Positions 1-7,985 are shown, counted from the first letter of the stretch. The stretch is 34,289 nucleotides of DNA from Roseococcus thiosulfatophilus (GCF_017311575.1 NZ_JAFFQY010000014.1:1-34289), one strand, 5' to 3'. A program made the numbers and translations. The notes: a model not told the origin generated them from the sequence alone.

Positions 1-1053
1 CATGTGGTTCCGCAGCCGCGGCACCAGGCCGTTGCGCGCCATCACCGGCACATGCCCCACGAGTTCGTCGAGGGTGAACACCGCGCCCACGTCCAGCTCC
101 GGCACCGAGCCCTCGGTGGGCGGGACGAGACCCAGGCGCTCCCGCGCGATGAAGCATTGCCGCGCGACCCGCAGCACGTTCACCACGTCGCCGATGGTCC
201 AGACATTGGTCATCAGGTCCTGCGCCCGCACCACGGGCTTCACGCCCTCGATGCCGGCCTCGAGGCTGCCGCGCGCGGCCTGGGCATCGCCCAGCATGTG
301 GCACAGCACCCCGTGCAGGAAGCAGCAGGAGACCATGTTCAGCGCACTGACCTTGGACAGGGCCACATGGTGCAGGCAGTGGCGGGGCAGGGCGAACATC
401 TCCCGCGCGGCGGAGTAGTTCCTGCCCGCCATGTGCAGCAGCCCGGCCACGGTCGCGAGCGAGACGGCCCAGCGCACCTCTTGCCAGGTGGGGCGGGGCG
501 CGTTCGGCACATGCGCGGGCAGGCGGCGCCAGGCCCTGATCACGATCGGCCGCGCCTGCTGCAGCAGCCAGGCGATTCGCGCCGCCTCGGCCGGGGCGGG
601 TTCGGGAACCAGGCGCTCGATGTGGCGATGGGCCAGGATGGTCAGCGCCGCCGCGCGAACCAAGGGGTCGTGGGCGAAGCGCTCATGCGCGCAGCGCGCC
701 CCCACCTCCAGCAGCAGGGGGGAGGCGTAGCGCGTGTGGTTGATCTGCACCTTCTCGTAGAAGCGCGCGGGGTCGGGCAGGGCCAGCGCCTCGAAGAGGG
801 CGCCTTCGCATTGCAGGGCGTCGGGCGGCAGGGGCGCGCCCTCCGTCCGCGGCGCGATGTCGCCCCGGCGGATGTCGCGCAGCGCCTCGAAGGGCAGGAC
901 AAGGGTTTGCGCCCCGGCATCGCCCGCCGGCAGGCGGGCCAGGGTCACGCCGTCCAGCGTCACCTCGACGGGCGCGGGCAGGGAAGCCAGGGGCGTGGCG
1001 GTGAAGCGGGCCTGCTGGGCGGTGTCGTCCAGTTCGGCGAGGAGGCGGATCAT
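1..1053 (-). CDS. Hypothetical protein, paralogue of the upstream gene (3' end off the window)
   Basis: An open minus-strand frame of 351 codons runs from ATG at 1053 to base 1 with no stop, so the C-terminus lies outside the window. The ATG overlaps the TGA of the upstream gene (ATGA, 1050-1053), implying translational coupling. The first 120 or so residues look beta-rich. The remainder is helical and leucine/alanine-rich, with TPR-like spacing. It is clearly related to the neighbouring product: both have a block of the form ARxxLExGhxxh-P-V-R/A, then a Leu/Met-rich stretch, then (A)RQCFhA-RLGLh. Several Cys residues (for example the SCCF motif) sit in the helical part. I recognise no catalytic motif or signal peptide. 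Function is unknown; a scaffold or repeat-type accessory protein is possible. Confidence 0.7.
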   Translation of the reverse strand, partial: MIRLLAELDDTAQQARFTATPLASLPAPVEVTLDGVTLARLPAGDAGAQTLVLPFEALRDIRRGDIAPRTEGAPLPPDALQCEGALFEALALPDPARFYEKVQINHTRYASPLLLEVGARCAHERFAHDPLVRAAALTILAHRHIERLVPEPAPAEAARIAWLLQQARPIVIRAWRRLPAHVPNAPRPTWQEVRWAVSLATVAGLLHMAGRNYSAAREMFALPRHCLHHVALSKVSALNMVSCCFLHGVLCHMLGDAQAARGSLEAGIEGVKPVVRAQDLMTNVWTIGDVVNVLRVARQCFIARERLGLVPPTEGSVPELDVGAVFTLDELVGHVPVMARNGLVPRLRNHM

Positions 1054-2249
1054 GGCCGCGCGGCCCGCAGGTTGGACAGGCCGTCCGCGAGGCGGGGGCA
1101 GAGCCCGGCCGCCAGCAGCCGCGGCACGGGCGGCGCGAAATGCCTCGGGTCTATCTGCATGCGGGGATCGTAGCGCGGCGTGGCCCGCGCCTCCAGGAGG
1201 CCGAGCCTCGCCAGGGCCAGGAAGCATTGCTGCGCCATCCGGCCCAGCAGGATGAGTTCGTCCAGCGCCGCGAGCTCGTCCATCAGGTTCCGGGCCGTGA
1301 CGCCGGGCTCCAGCGCGCGCACGCCGCGTTCCAGCACCTTCCGCGCGGCCTCGCCCTCGCCCTCCAGCCCCAGCAACAGGCCCTCCATCAGGCAGGCATG
1401 CACAAGGTCCAGCGCCGCTTCCGGGACCAGGTGCAGACGGGCGGCGTGCATCGCCGCGGCGCCGAAGCAGGCGCGCGCCTCCCCCATGTCGTCCTGGCAG
1501 AGGCAGAGCATGCCGAGGGCGGAGCCAAGGGCCAGCATCCAGCGCAGCGCCGGGGGCTCCGGGGTGGCGGTGCCCTCCAGCAGCGCCCGGCCCTCGGCCA
1601 GCACGACGCGGCCCTCGGCGCGCAGCCAGCGCGCCTCGGCATGGTCCTCGGCGGTCAGCCGCGCCAGGTCGCGCGCCAGCACGGCGCGGACCAGCAGGGT
1701 CAGCGCGGCCGCGCGCGCGGCGAAGCCGGGCAGGGCGCGATAGGCCGCCCGCGCCGCCAGCCCCGCCAGCCGGGGGTCGGCCCCCAGGGCCTCGCGGCGT
1801 GCGGCCCTGGCCAGGAAGCCGGCCTCGTCGGCCCGCGCCATGGCCCCAAGTGCCGCACCCGCCAGCCGGCCGGGGGGCAGGGGGGGGAGGCCCTCCGTCC
1901 GCAGGCGCGGGGGGGCGCCGGCATGGCGCAGCGCATCCGCGAGCGTCAGGCGCAGCGGGCCGAATTGCGGGGCGCCGGAGGCGGTGGGGCCGGCGCGCAG
2001 CGGCACCGCCATCAGCCCCGTCTCGCCCAGGCAGAGGTGCAGCCGCCGTCCGGCCAGGCTCGCCGGCACCGCGGGCAGGTCGAGGAAGAGGGTCACATGC
2101 TCTCCCCCCGCCTCCAGCTCCCCCGACAGGCATGCGCCGGCCGCGAGCCGTGCCCAATCGGAAGCGAAGTCGGAGGAGAAGTCGGGGGGAGGGCCGGAGG
2201 GGGGGCCAGCGGGGGGCTCAACCGGGGCGGTGCGGGCGGCGTCGGTCAT
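1050..2249 (-). CDS. Hypothetical protein, tandem paralogue, helical repeat-like
   Basis: This is a 399-residue protein of unknown function. I chose the ATG at 2249 because a purine-rich stretch (GGGAGG...CAGGAA) lies just upstream and the frame further upstream reads as non-coding Gly/Pro/Arg sequence. The N-terminal 40 residues are Pro/Ala-rich. Residues about 45-120 look like a small beta domain, followed by a long Ala/Leu helical region with TPR-like periodicity and a Cys-containing patch (LCLCQDD). The last third aligns by eye with the downstream gene (VLERGVRALEPG against SLEAGIEGVKPV; AQQCFLALARLGL against ARQCFIARERLGL), so the pair arose by duplication and then diverged. It sits head to head with the plus-strand glycan-type genes. 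No enzymatic motif is visible. Confidence 0.75.
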   Translation of the reverse strand: MTDAARTAPVEPPAGPPSGPPPDFSSDFASDWARLAAGACLSGELEAGGEHVTLFLDLPAVPASLAGRRLHLCLGETGLMAVPLRAGPTASGAPQFGPLRLTLADALRHAGAPPRLRTEGLPPLPPGRLAGAALGAMARADEAGFLARAARREALGADPRLAGLAARAAYRALPGFAARAAALTLLVRAVLARDLARLTAEDHAEARWLRAEGRVVLAEGRALLEGTATPEPPALRWMLALGSALGMLCLCQDDMGEARACFGAAAMHAARLHLVPEAALDLVHACLMEGLLLGLEGEGEAARKVLERGVRALEPGVTARNLMDELAALDELILLGRMAQQCFLALARLGLLEARATPRYDPRMQIDPRHFAPPVPRLLAAGLCPRLADGLSNLRAARP

Positions 2250-2390
2250 GCTGCGTTCCTGCCCCCTCCCATCGCCGGGCGCAACATGGGAAGCGCCGGC
2301 AGGGCCGGCGGGACGAAGCCCCTCCCCAGGGGCCGGCCCGGATGGTATCCCGGATGCATGCGCCACGTGCCGCAACCCCTTTCGGCCCGG

Positions 2391-2450
2391 CCCCGCGGCC
2401 GCGTCCGGCCATGCCCGGCCCCCCGCGGCCGCGTCCGGCCCCGCCCGGCC
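2391..2450. repeat. Two-copy 30-bp tandem repeat between divergent genes
   Basis: Bases 2391-2420 and 2421-2450 are near-identical 30-bp units, differing only at 2411-2412 against 2441-2442 (AT/CC). Each contains a 20-bp block (2391-2410 and 2421-2440) built on CCGCGGCCGCG. The array lies just upstream of the chosen start of the plus-strand gene at 2468. If translation began further upstream it would encode a Pro/Arg repeat. It could equally be a non-coding leader or regulator-binding array. Confidence 0.7.
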
Positions 2451-2467
2451 ATGCCGGGAGCGGCGCG

Positions 2468-4654
2468 TTGAGCGGCGTCTATGCCCTCGACGGCTATGTG
2501 GACACCGCCGAGCATGGCGATGGCGTCACCCTGCTGGGCGGCTGGGTGCGGCTGCCCGAGGCGGGCCTCCCCAGCGCGCGGCTGCGCCTGACCACGCCGG
2601 GCGGGGTGAGCCAGGATTGGCCGCTCACCCGGCTGCTGGCGCGGCGCGACCTGCCGGCCGAGGGCGAGGTGCCGGCCGGGCGCGGCTTCCAGCTCCTGGT
2701 GCGCGGCCTGCCCGACTGGACCGAGGGCGCGCTGGCGGTGGTCCATGCGGGGGGCGAGATCCTGCTCCATCCGCCCGCGGTGAACCCTGCCCCCTTCCGG
2801 CCGCGCGGGCATCTCGACGGCGCCGATGGCAAGGAGGCCTGGGGCTGGCTGGTGCATGCGCCCGGCACCGAGGCGGTGATCGAGATGGAGGGGATGGGCC
2901 GGCTGCCCGTGCGCTGTGACATCCACCGCGCCGACCTTCCCTTCGACGACGGCAGCCCGCTGCCCGCCTTCGGCTTCCACCTGCACTTCGCCGGCACGGC
3001 GCTGGCGAACGGGCGGGGGCCGCGCCGCGTGGCGCTGCGCGCGGCCGGGGTGAAGCTGGGCGAGGTGGTGGTGGAGGGCCAGGCGGCGATCGCCGGGGCG
3101 CCCGCCGGGGCCGAGGCCGGGGGCCGCGCCAACAGCCGCATCACGGGCCTGCTGGCCGAGGCCGCGCCGCTGCCCGAACCGCCCCCCGCCGCCCCCCCGG
3201 CCGAGCCGCCGCAGCTGGTCCTGCACGCCTGCCGCGCGGTGGGCGGGGGGCATCTGCTGCTGGCCGGCCGCGTCGAATGGACGGAGGATGGCGGCGAGCC
3301 CAGCCTGCGCCTGCTGCCCGCCTCCCCCGCGCAAAGCCTCGTTCTCTTCGACGAGCCCGATGAGCTGGCGGGCCTTGCCCCCGGCCGCACCTGCCGCGGC
3401 TTCCTGCTGGTGGCGGCACGCCCCGGCGGGACGGAACCGCCCATGCTGGAATGGGTCGCGGGCGGCCAGGCCGGCCGCCAGCCCCTGCCCGGCGAGGCGC
3501 ATGGCCCCACCCCCGACGCGGTGCTGCACCAGGCCGGCTGGGGCGGCGTGTTCCACCTGCTGCGCGAGGCGGCGGGGGGCGGTGCGGCTTCCGCGCTGCT
3601 GGCGCCGCAGCTTGGCCCCGCCGGCGCCTTCACGCGCTGGCTGGCGGGCGTGCCCTGGCTGGAGCCCGCCGATTTCCCGCGCGTGGAGGCCTGGGCCGCC
3701 CCCTCGGGCGAATGCGCCATGGCCTTCACGCTGGACCCCGCCATCGGGCCGGACACGCGCCTCACTTTGCTGGCCCTGCTGCCCGAGGGCGGGCGGGTGC
3801 GGCCGCTGCCCATGGCGCAGTCGCCGGCGCTCACCAGCGAGACGATGCTGCTGGCCCATGGGCTTCTGCCCCAGCTGACCGAACTGCCCGCGCCGCCCTT
3901 CGAGCTGCTGATGGAGATGCGCCATGCGGGCGAGGCGCAATGGTTCCGCGTGAGCCCTCGAAGCCTGCCCGCGCCGCTGCTGCTGGCCGCGCTGCACCGC
4001 CACGCCGCCCTGCCCGAGGGGCCGGAGCTGGGTGAGACCCTCGCCTGGCTGCACGACCTTCTGGCGGCGCGGGAGGAGAGCTTCGCGGCCATGCTCATCG
4101 GGGCACCGCCACCGCTGCCCGCCGCCCGGCCCCTGCTGCTGGCGCTGCACGGGCTGGACGATGCCGAGGCGGTGCGGCTGCTCGCCATGGCCGCGCCGGC
4201 CATCGAGGCGCGGGCCGATGCCGTGCTGCTGCTGGGCCCGCGCGAATTCACCGAGCCGGGCCTGGAAATCTTCCTGCCGCGCGGGCGCATCGCCGCGCAT
4301 GGCGGGGCGGGGCTGGCCGCGCTGCGGGGGCCGCTGCGGCGGGGGCTGGACCCGGCCGGGGGCCTTCTCATCCTCGACATGCTGGAACTGGCGGCGGCGC
4401 TGGAACGGGAGGAGGCATTCCAGCCGCGCCTGCCACTCTCCGCCCTGCCGCTGCTGGAACAGATCGCGACCGTGGCGGGGCTGCCGGATGCGGCCGACGC
4501 GGTGGCGCGGCTCGCCGCGGCCACCGGCGCGGGCCTGCCCCCGCCCGGCTTCGGCGCGCAGGACAGCGCGGCGGCCCGGCTGGTGGCCACGCATCTGCAC
4601 GGCTTCTGGCGCGGCCTGGCCCCCCTCTTCCAGCCGGAGGCGGCCGATGGCTGA
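2468..4654 (+). CDS. Large protein with three repeated beta modules, glycan-locus associated
   Basis: The 728-residue product begins, on my reading, at TTG 2468, which has GGGAG seven bases upstream; ATG 2411 inside the tandem repeat is the alternative. Three modules of about 65-70 residues recur at roughly 7-78, 113-174 and 250-316. Each has an opening strand ending in G-W-V/L-V or similar (LLGGWV, AWGWLV, LLAGRV), a middle Arg-x-Asp-Leu-Pro type turn, and a closing GF-x-L strand (RGFQLLV, FGFHLHF, RGFLLVA). A Pro/Ala linker covers 231-248. The C-terminal half is Leu/Ala-rich without a recognised catalytic motif. Similar GW-type modules are common in alphaproteobacterial glycosyltransferase and capsule proteins. 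The next gene, a GT4 glycosyltransferase, overlaps it by 8 bp. No transmembrane segment or signal peptide is evident. The role is unknown, probably in surface polysaccharide metabolism. Confidence 0.72.
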   Translation: MSGVYALDGYVDTAEHGDGVTLLGGWVRLPEAGLPSARLRLTTPGGVSQDWPLTRLLARRDLPAEGEVPAGRGFQLLVRGLPDWTEGALAVVHAGGEILLHPPAVNPAPFRPRGHLDGADGKEAWGWLVHAPGTEAVIEMEGMGRLPVRCDIHRADLPFDDGSPLPAFGFHLHFAGTALANGRGPRRVALRAAGVKLGEVVVEGQAAIAGAPAGAEAGGRANSRITGLLAEAAPLPEPPPAAPPAEPPQLVLHACRAVGGGHLLLAGRVEWTEDGGEPSLRLLPASPAQSLVLFDEPDELAGLAPGRTCRGFLLVAARPGGTEPPMLEWVAGGQAGRQPLPGEAHGPTPDAVLHQAGWGGVFHLLREAAGGGAASALLAPQLGPAGAFTRWLAGVPWLEPADFPRVEAWAAPSGECAMAFTLDPAIGPDTRLTLLALLPEGGRVRPLPMAQSPALTSETMLLAHGLLPQLTELPAPPFELLMEMRHAGEAQWFRVSPRSLPAPLLLAALHRHAALPEGPELGETLAWLHDLLAAREESFAAMLIGAPPPLPAARPLLLALHGLDDAEAVRLLAMAAPAIEARADAVLLLGPREFTEPGLEIFLPRGRIAAHGGAGLAALRGPLRRGLDPAGGLLILDMLELAAALEREEAFQPRLPLSALPLLEQIATVAGLPDAADAVARLAAATGAGLPPPGFGAQDSAAARLVATHLHGFWRGLAPLFQPEAADG

Positions 4655-5888
4655 GGCGCCCATCGCCGTCTGCATCATCGCCCATGCCCACCCCGCCTTC
4701 ACCAAGGGCGGCGGCGAGATGGCGGCCTTCCGCGAGTTCACCACGCTGCGCGCGGCGGGCCACCGCGCCATCCTGGTCGCGGCGGCCGAGATGGGCCCCG
4801 CCGTCCCCGGTGGGCGCCTGCTGCGCCACGGCCCGGACGAGCACCTGTACGACCCCTACGGCATGACGGAGGACCGGCTGTTCTGGTCCGACCTGGCGGC
4901 GCGCGAGGCGCTGCTGGCGCTGCTGGTGGCGCAGCCGGTGCAGGTGTTCCACATCCACCACCTCTGGCGCGTGGGGCTCGACCTCGTGGCGGCGCTCATG
5001 GAGGCGCGGCCCGATGCGCGCTTCGTGCTGACCCTGCACGAGATGCTGGCCATCTGCGCCCATCACGGGCAGATGATCCGCACGCGCGGGCGCGAGCTGT
5101 GCCACGCCTCCGCCCCCGCCCTCTGCGCCAATTGCTTTCCCGAGCGCACGCCGCGCCACTTCGCGCTGCGCCGCGCCACTTGGCTGACCCTGCTCAACCG
5201 CTTCGACGGCGCCATCTACCCGTCGGACTTCCTGCGGCGGCGCTTCCGCGACTGGGGCTTCGCCGCGCGCGAGGAGACGGTGCTGGAGAATTTCCTGGGC
5301 GAGGAACTGGCCGCGGCCCCCCGCGCGCCCGCCGAGCCGGGCTTGGGCCAGCACTTCGCCTTCTTCGGCCAGCCCACCCCCTTCAAGGGGCTGGACGTGC
5401 TGATCCGCGGCTTCGCCCTGGCGCTCGCGCGGGAGCCGGGGCTGTTCCTCTCGCTGCATGGCTGCGAGCGCGAGGAGGTGCTGCGCCTCTTCCCCGCGCT
5501 GGAGGCCGCGCTGGAGGCGGCCGGGCCCGCCATCTTCTTCGCCGGCCGCTATGATGCGGGCGACGTGCTGGGGCTGATGCGCCTGTCGGGCTGGGTGGTG
5601 GTGCCCTCCATCTGGTGGGAGAATTCGCCCGTCGTCATCCAGGAGGCGCGGCGCGCGGGCGTGCCGCTGATCGTCTCCGACATCGGCGGCATGGCGGAGA
5701 AGGTGCGGCCGGGGCTGGACGGGCTGCATTTCCGGCGGGGCAATGCGCCCGATCTCGCCCGCGTGCTGCTGGCCGCGGCCGCCCCCGGCCGGCAGGAGGC
5801 GCTGGCCGCGAGCCAGGCGGACAGCATCGGCCGGGAGGAGTTCCTGGCCAGGCTGTTGCCCGCGCTGGCCGGCGCCGCCGGGGGCTGA
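4647..5888 (+). CDS. GT4-family glycosyltransferase
   Basis: This 413-residue protein is a retaining GT-B glycosyltransferase by motif. The N-terminal Rossmann half opens with a hydrophobic strand and a Gly-rich turn (TKGGGEMAAF), the acceptor-side signature of GT4 enzymes. The C-terminal donor-binding half has PSIWWENSP and an E-x7-E pair at Glu325 and Glu333, followed by GVPLIVSDIGGMAE. A central segment (about 135-165) carries HEMLAIC and further cysteines (C-x6-C-x2-C), an insert typical of polysaccharide GT4 members. The ATG at 4647 lies inside the end of the preceding gene, so the two are probably co-translated. Donor sugar and acceptor cannot be read from sequence. It is cytoplasmic, with no membrane segment. 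Confidence 0.88.
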   Translation: MAEAPIAVCIIAHAHPAFTKGGGEMAAFREFTTLRAAGHRAILVAAAEMGPAVPGGRLLRHGPDEHLYDPYGMTEDRLFWSDLAAREALLALLVAQPVQVFHIHHLWRVGLDLVAALMEARPDARFVLTLHEMLAICAHHGQMIRTRGRELCHASAPALCANCFPERTPRHFALRRATWLTLLNRFDGAIYPSDFLRRRFRDWGFAAREETVLENFLGEELAAAPRAPAEPGLGQHFAFFGQPTPFKGLDVLIRGFALALAREPGLFLSLHGCEREEVLRLFPALEAALEAAGPAIFFAGRYDAGDVLGLMRLSGWVVVPSIWWENSPVVIQEARRAGVPLIVSDIGGMAEKVRPGLDGLHFRRGNAPDLARVLLAAAAPGRQEALAASQADSIGREEFLARLLPALAGAAGG

Positions 5889-5898
5889 GCGTCAGCCC
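5882..5898. terminator. Palindrome formed by two convergent stop codons
   Basis: GGGCTGA-gcg-TCAGCCC is a perfect 7-bp dyad with a 3-nt loop. The two TGA stops, of the glycosyltransferase (plus) and the EAL gene (minus), form part of the arms. There is no T-run on either side, so it is at best a weak bidirectional terminator or 3'-end stabiliser. Confidence 0.45.
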
Positions 5899-6638
5899 GG
5901 CAGCGGCCAGCGCGCCAGCCCCTCGAAGACCGGGCGGGCGAAGTGGAAGCCCTGCATGAAGCGCAGCCCGAGGCCGCGCAGCGTCTCCATCTCGCCCCGC
6001 CGCTCCACCCCCTCGGCCACCAGCTTCACCCCGATCTCGCGCCCCAGCGTCACGAGGCTGCGGATGATGGCCTGGCGCACGGGGTTCTCGTCGCAGTCCT
6101 GGATCAGCCGGCGGTCCAGCTTCAGGATGTCCGGGCGCAGCGCCTCCAGCCGTGCCAGGCCGGAATAGCCGGTGCCGAAATCATCGAGGGCGACCTGGAA
6201 GCCGTGGCGCCGGTATTCCTCGATGATGGCGCTGGTGTGGGCGGGGTCCTGCACGCGCTCATTCTCGGTGAACTCGAAGGTCAGCCGGTCGAGCGGGAAG
6301 CCGTGGCGCCGCGCCGCCCCCAGCGTCACCTGGATGCAGGCGCGCGGCTGGTAGACGGCGTTGGGCGGGAAGTTGATGTTGAGCCGCGTCTCCATGCCGA
6401 GGCGCGCGGCGAGTTCGATGGCCTTCAGGCGGCAGGCCTGGTCGAAGGCGTAGAGGTTGTCGGGCGTCAGCTGCGCCAGGACGGTGGCGGCGCCTTGGTC
6501 CTCGGGGCCGCGCACCAGGGCCTCGTGGGCCTCGATGCGCCCCACCTCCACATCCACGACGGGCTGGAAGGCCATGGTGAATTCGAGCGTTTCCGCCGCC
6601 TCGCGGCACGCGGCGCAGCCTGCGTTCTGTCCCGGCAC
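5892..6638 (-). CDS. EAL-domain cyclic-di-GMP phosphodiesterase, stand-alone
   Basis: This protein of about 248 residues is one EAL domain with a short N-terminus. I prefer GTG at 6638, which has GGAG six bases upstream, over TTG at 6692, which has no ribosome-binding site and would add 18 residues. Catalytic and metal residues are intact (GTG numbering): Glu39 of EAL, Asn89 of NINF, Glu122 of FEFTE, Asp152-Asp153 of DDFGTG, Lys173 of LKLD, Glu209 of EGVE and Gln229 of QGFHFARP. It should therefore hydrolyse c-di-GMP to pGpG. A C8-x2-C11 pair just before the domain could bind metal or form a redox pair and recurs in this EAL subfamily. There is no GGDEF, PAS or membrane segment. Its 3' end meets the glycosyltransferase, which hints at c-di-GMP control of a surface glycan, but that link is inference. 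Confidence 0.9.
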   Translation of the reverse strand: MPGQNAGCAACREAAETLEFTMAFQPVVDVEVGRIEAHEALVRGPEDQGAATVLAQLTPDNLYAFDQACRLKAIELAARLGMETRLNINFPPNAVYQPRACIQVTLGAARRHGFPLDRLTFEFTENERVQDPAHTSAIIEEYRRHGFQVALDDFGTGYSGLARLEALRPDILKLDRRLIQDCDENPVRQAIIRSLVTLGREIGVKLVAEGVERRGEMETLRGLGLRFMQGFHFARPVFEGLARWPLPG

Positions 6639-6731
6639 GGGCTTCTCCACTTCCTCCCCCCACGGATCTTGGCGCGGGGTCCGAAAGGACAACGTGGGCC
6701 ATGCCCTTGCGTTGTGCCGGGAAGGCAGATG

Positions 6732-6763
6732 ACGGGAGCTTCACCTTGGCGTGAAGCTCCCGT
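6732..6763 (-). terminator. Strong hairpin downstream of the nitroreductase gene
   Basis: ACGGGAGCTTCAC (6732-6744) and GTGAAGCTCCCGT (6751-6763) form a perfect 13-bp stem with a 6-nt loop. It begins six bases past the 3' end of the otn operon and precedes the EAL gene. No T-run follows on the minus strand, so it may be a Rho-dependent end, an mRNA-stabilising stem or a dyad operator for the EAL gene. Confidence 0.6.
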
Positions 6764-6768
6764 GCCTG

Positions 6769-7371
6769 TCAGACCGGCTGGCCCCAGGCGCCGGCGAAGA
6801 ACATCTGGGCGGCGGGCTTGCGGCCGCGCGGCGCCGTCTCACGCTGGGCCAGCGCCTCGGGCAGGGCGGAGGCCGGGCCGGGCTTGCCCAGCACCAGGGC
6901 GGCCACGGGCGTCACATCCTCCGGGATGGCGAAGGCCGCGCGGGAAGCGGCCGCGTCGAAGCCCGCCATCTGGTGGATCTGCAGGCCGAGGCTCGCGGCC
7001 TCGATCGCCATGGCGCTGGTGGCCTGGCCCGTGTCGTATTCGGCCCAGCGGTTGGGGTTGCCCTTCTCGGCGAAGTTCACGCGGGCGCAGGCCAGCATCA
7101 GCACGGGCGCGGCATTGGCCCAGCCCTGATTGAAGGGCACGAGGCAGGCGAGCAGCTTCGCATGGGCCTCCGGCTCATTGTCCTTGCGGGTGATGAGGTA
7201 TTGCCAGGGCTGCTCATTATAGGCGGAGGAGGCCCAGCGCGCCGCCTCCAGCACCTGGCGCAGCGCGGCCTCGGGCACCGCGTCGGGCAGGAAGCTGCGC
7301 GGGCTCCAGCGGGCGGCGATGGCCGGGCTGAGGGGGGTTTCGGAAGGCGCGGTGCGGTCCATCAGGGTCAT
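6769..7371 (-). CDS. Nitroreductase-family FMN oxidoreductase
   Basis: This 200-residue flavoprotein belongs to the nitroreductase family. It has the N-terminal RWSPRSF FMN-phosphate-binding motif, AARWASSAYNEQPWQYL (the usual SSxNxQPW segment), and the GQATSAMAIEAASLGLQ helix that packs on the flavin. It is expected to be a cytoplasmic homodimer using NAD(P)H to reduce nitro, quinone or enone substrates. The physiological substrate cannot be assigned. Its ATG overlaps the otnC stop (ATGA, 7368-7371), making it the third, translationally coupled gene of the otnK-otnC operon. A nitroreductase is not a usual member of the tetronate pathway, so it may act on a pathway-derived or co-occurring compound, or simply share expression. 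Confidence 0.85.
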   Translation of the reverse strand: MTLMDRTAPSETPLSPAIAARWSPRSFLPDAVPEAALRQVLEAARWASSAYNEQPWQYLITRKDNEPEAHAKLLACLVPFNQGWANAAPVLMLACARVNFAEKGNPNRWAEYDTGQATSAMAIEAASLGLQIHQMAGFDAAASRAAFAIPEDVTPVAALVLGKPGPASALPEALAQRETAPRGRKPAAQMFFAGAWGQPV

Positions 7372-7985
7372 CCAAAGGTTTGCAGAAGATCATCCACCTG
7401 CCCGGAGGTGAGCAGGCGGGGGTTACGGCCTTGCAAGAGCAAGGCCAGCTTCGCGGCTTCCTCCAGTTCCTCGGCGGCGTTCACCGCGTCGGTCAGGGTG
7501 GGGCCGCAGATCACGGGGCCGTGATTGGCCAGCAGCACCGCCTTGGCGCGGCGCGCGGCGTCATGGATGGCGGGTTCCATGGCCGCATCGCCCGGACGGT
7601 AATAGGGGATGAGCGGGATTTCGCGGCCCGCCCGCATCACGAAATAGGGCGTCAGCGGCGGGATCACGCCATTGAGGCAGGAGATGGCGGTGGCATGGGT
7701 GCTGTGCAGGTGGACCACCGCGCCCGCATCGGGGCGCGCGGTGAGGAAGGCGCGGTGGAGGAAGACCTCCTTGGTCGGCTTGTCCCCGCCCACATGCGCC
7801 CAGTTCGCGTCCAGCTTGCTGATCCGCGCGGCATCGAGCCGCCCCAGCGAGGAATTGGTGGGCGTCATCAGGTAGCCATCGGCCAGGCGCACCGAGATGT
7901 TGCCCGCGCTGCCCACGGAAAAGCCGCGCTGGAAGAGGGAGGCGCCGAGCGCCACCAGCTCTTCGCGTGCCTGCGCCTCGTTCAT
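7368..7985 (-). CDS. otnC: 3-oxo-tetronate 4-phosphate decarboxylase (class II aldolase fold)
   Basis: The product is 205 residues, the usual length for class II aldolase/adducin-fold sugar-acid enzymes. Metal-site residues are present: His92 and His94 (HLHSTHA) and His155 (NHGP), with Glu73 (TKEVFLH) as catalytic acid/base. The phosphate-binding motifs GNIS (28-31) and TNSS (43-46) are intact. Together with the overlapping otnK this matches the OtnK/OtnC pathway, in which a 3-oxo-tetronate is phosphorylated and then decarboxylated to dihydroxyacetone phosphate. Start and stop codons overlap both neighbours by 4 bp. Erythronate versus threonate specificity (OtnC versus the LtnD-linked route) cannot be decided because no dehydrogenase or isomerase gene is adjacent. 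Confidence 0.85.
   Translation of the reverse strand: MNEAQAREELVALGASLFQRGFSVGSAGNISVRLADGYLMTPTNSSLGRLDAARISKLDANWAHVGGDKPTKEVFLHRAFLTARPDAGAVVHLHSTHATAISCLNGVIPPLTPYFVMRAGREIPLIPYYRPGDAAMEPAIHDAARRAKAVLLANHGPVICGPTLTDAVNAAEELEEAAKLALLLQGRNPRLLTSGQVDDLLQTFG

Noticed and set aside
1140-2471. Long plus-strand open frames opposite the paralogous pair
   Set aside because: They are Gln/Arg/Gly-rich and without family features, while the minus strand shows coupled, mutually similar proteins.
2246-4771. An 841-codon open frame on the minus strand opposite the three-module protein
   Set aside because: It is an antisense shadow of GC-rich coding sequence: composition is Gln/Arg/Gly/His-rich with no domain, and the plus-strand frame has coherent modules and a coupled neighbour.
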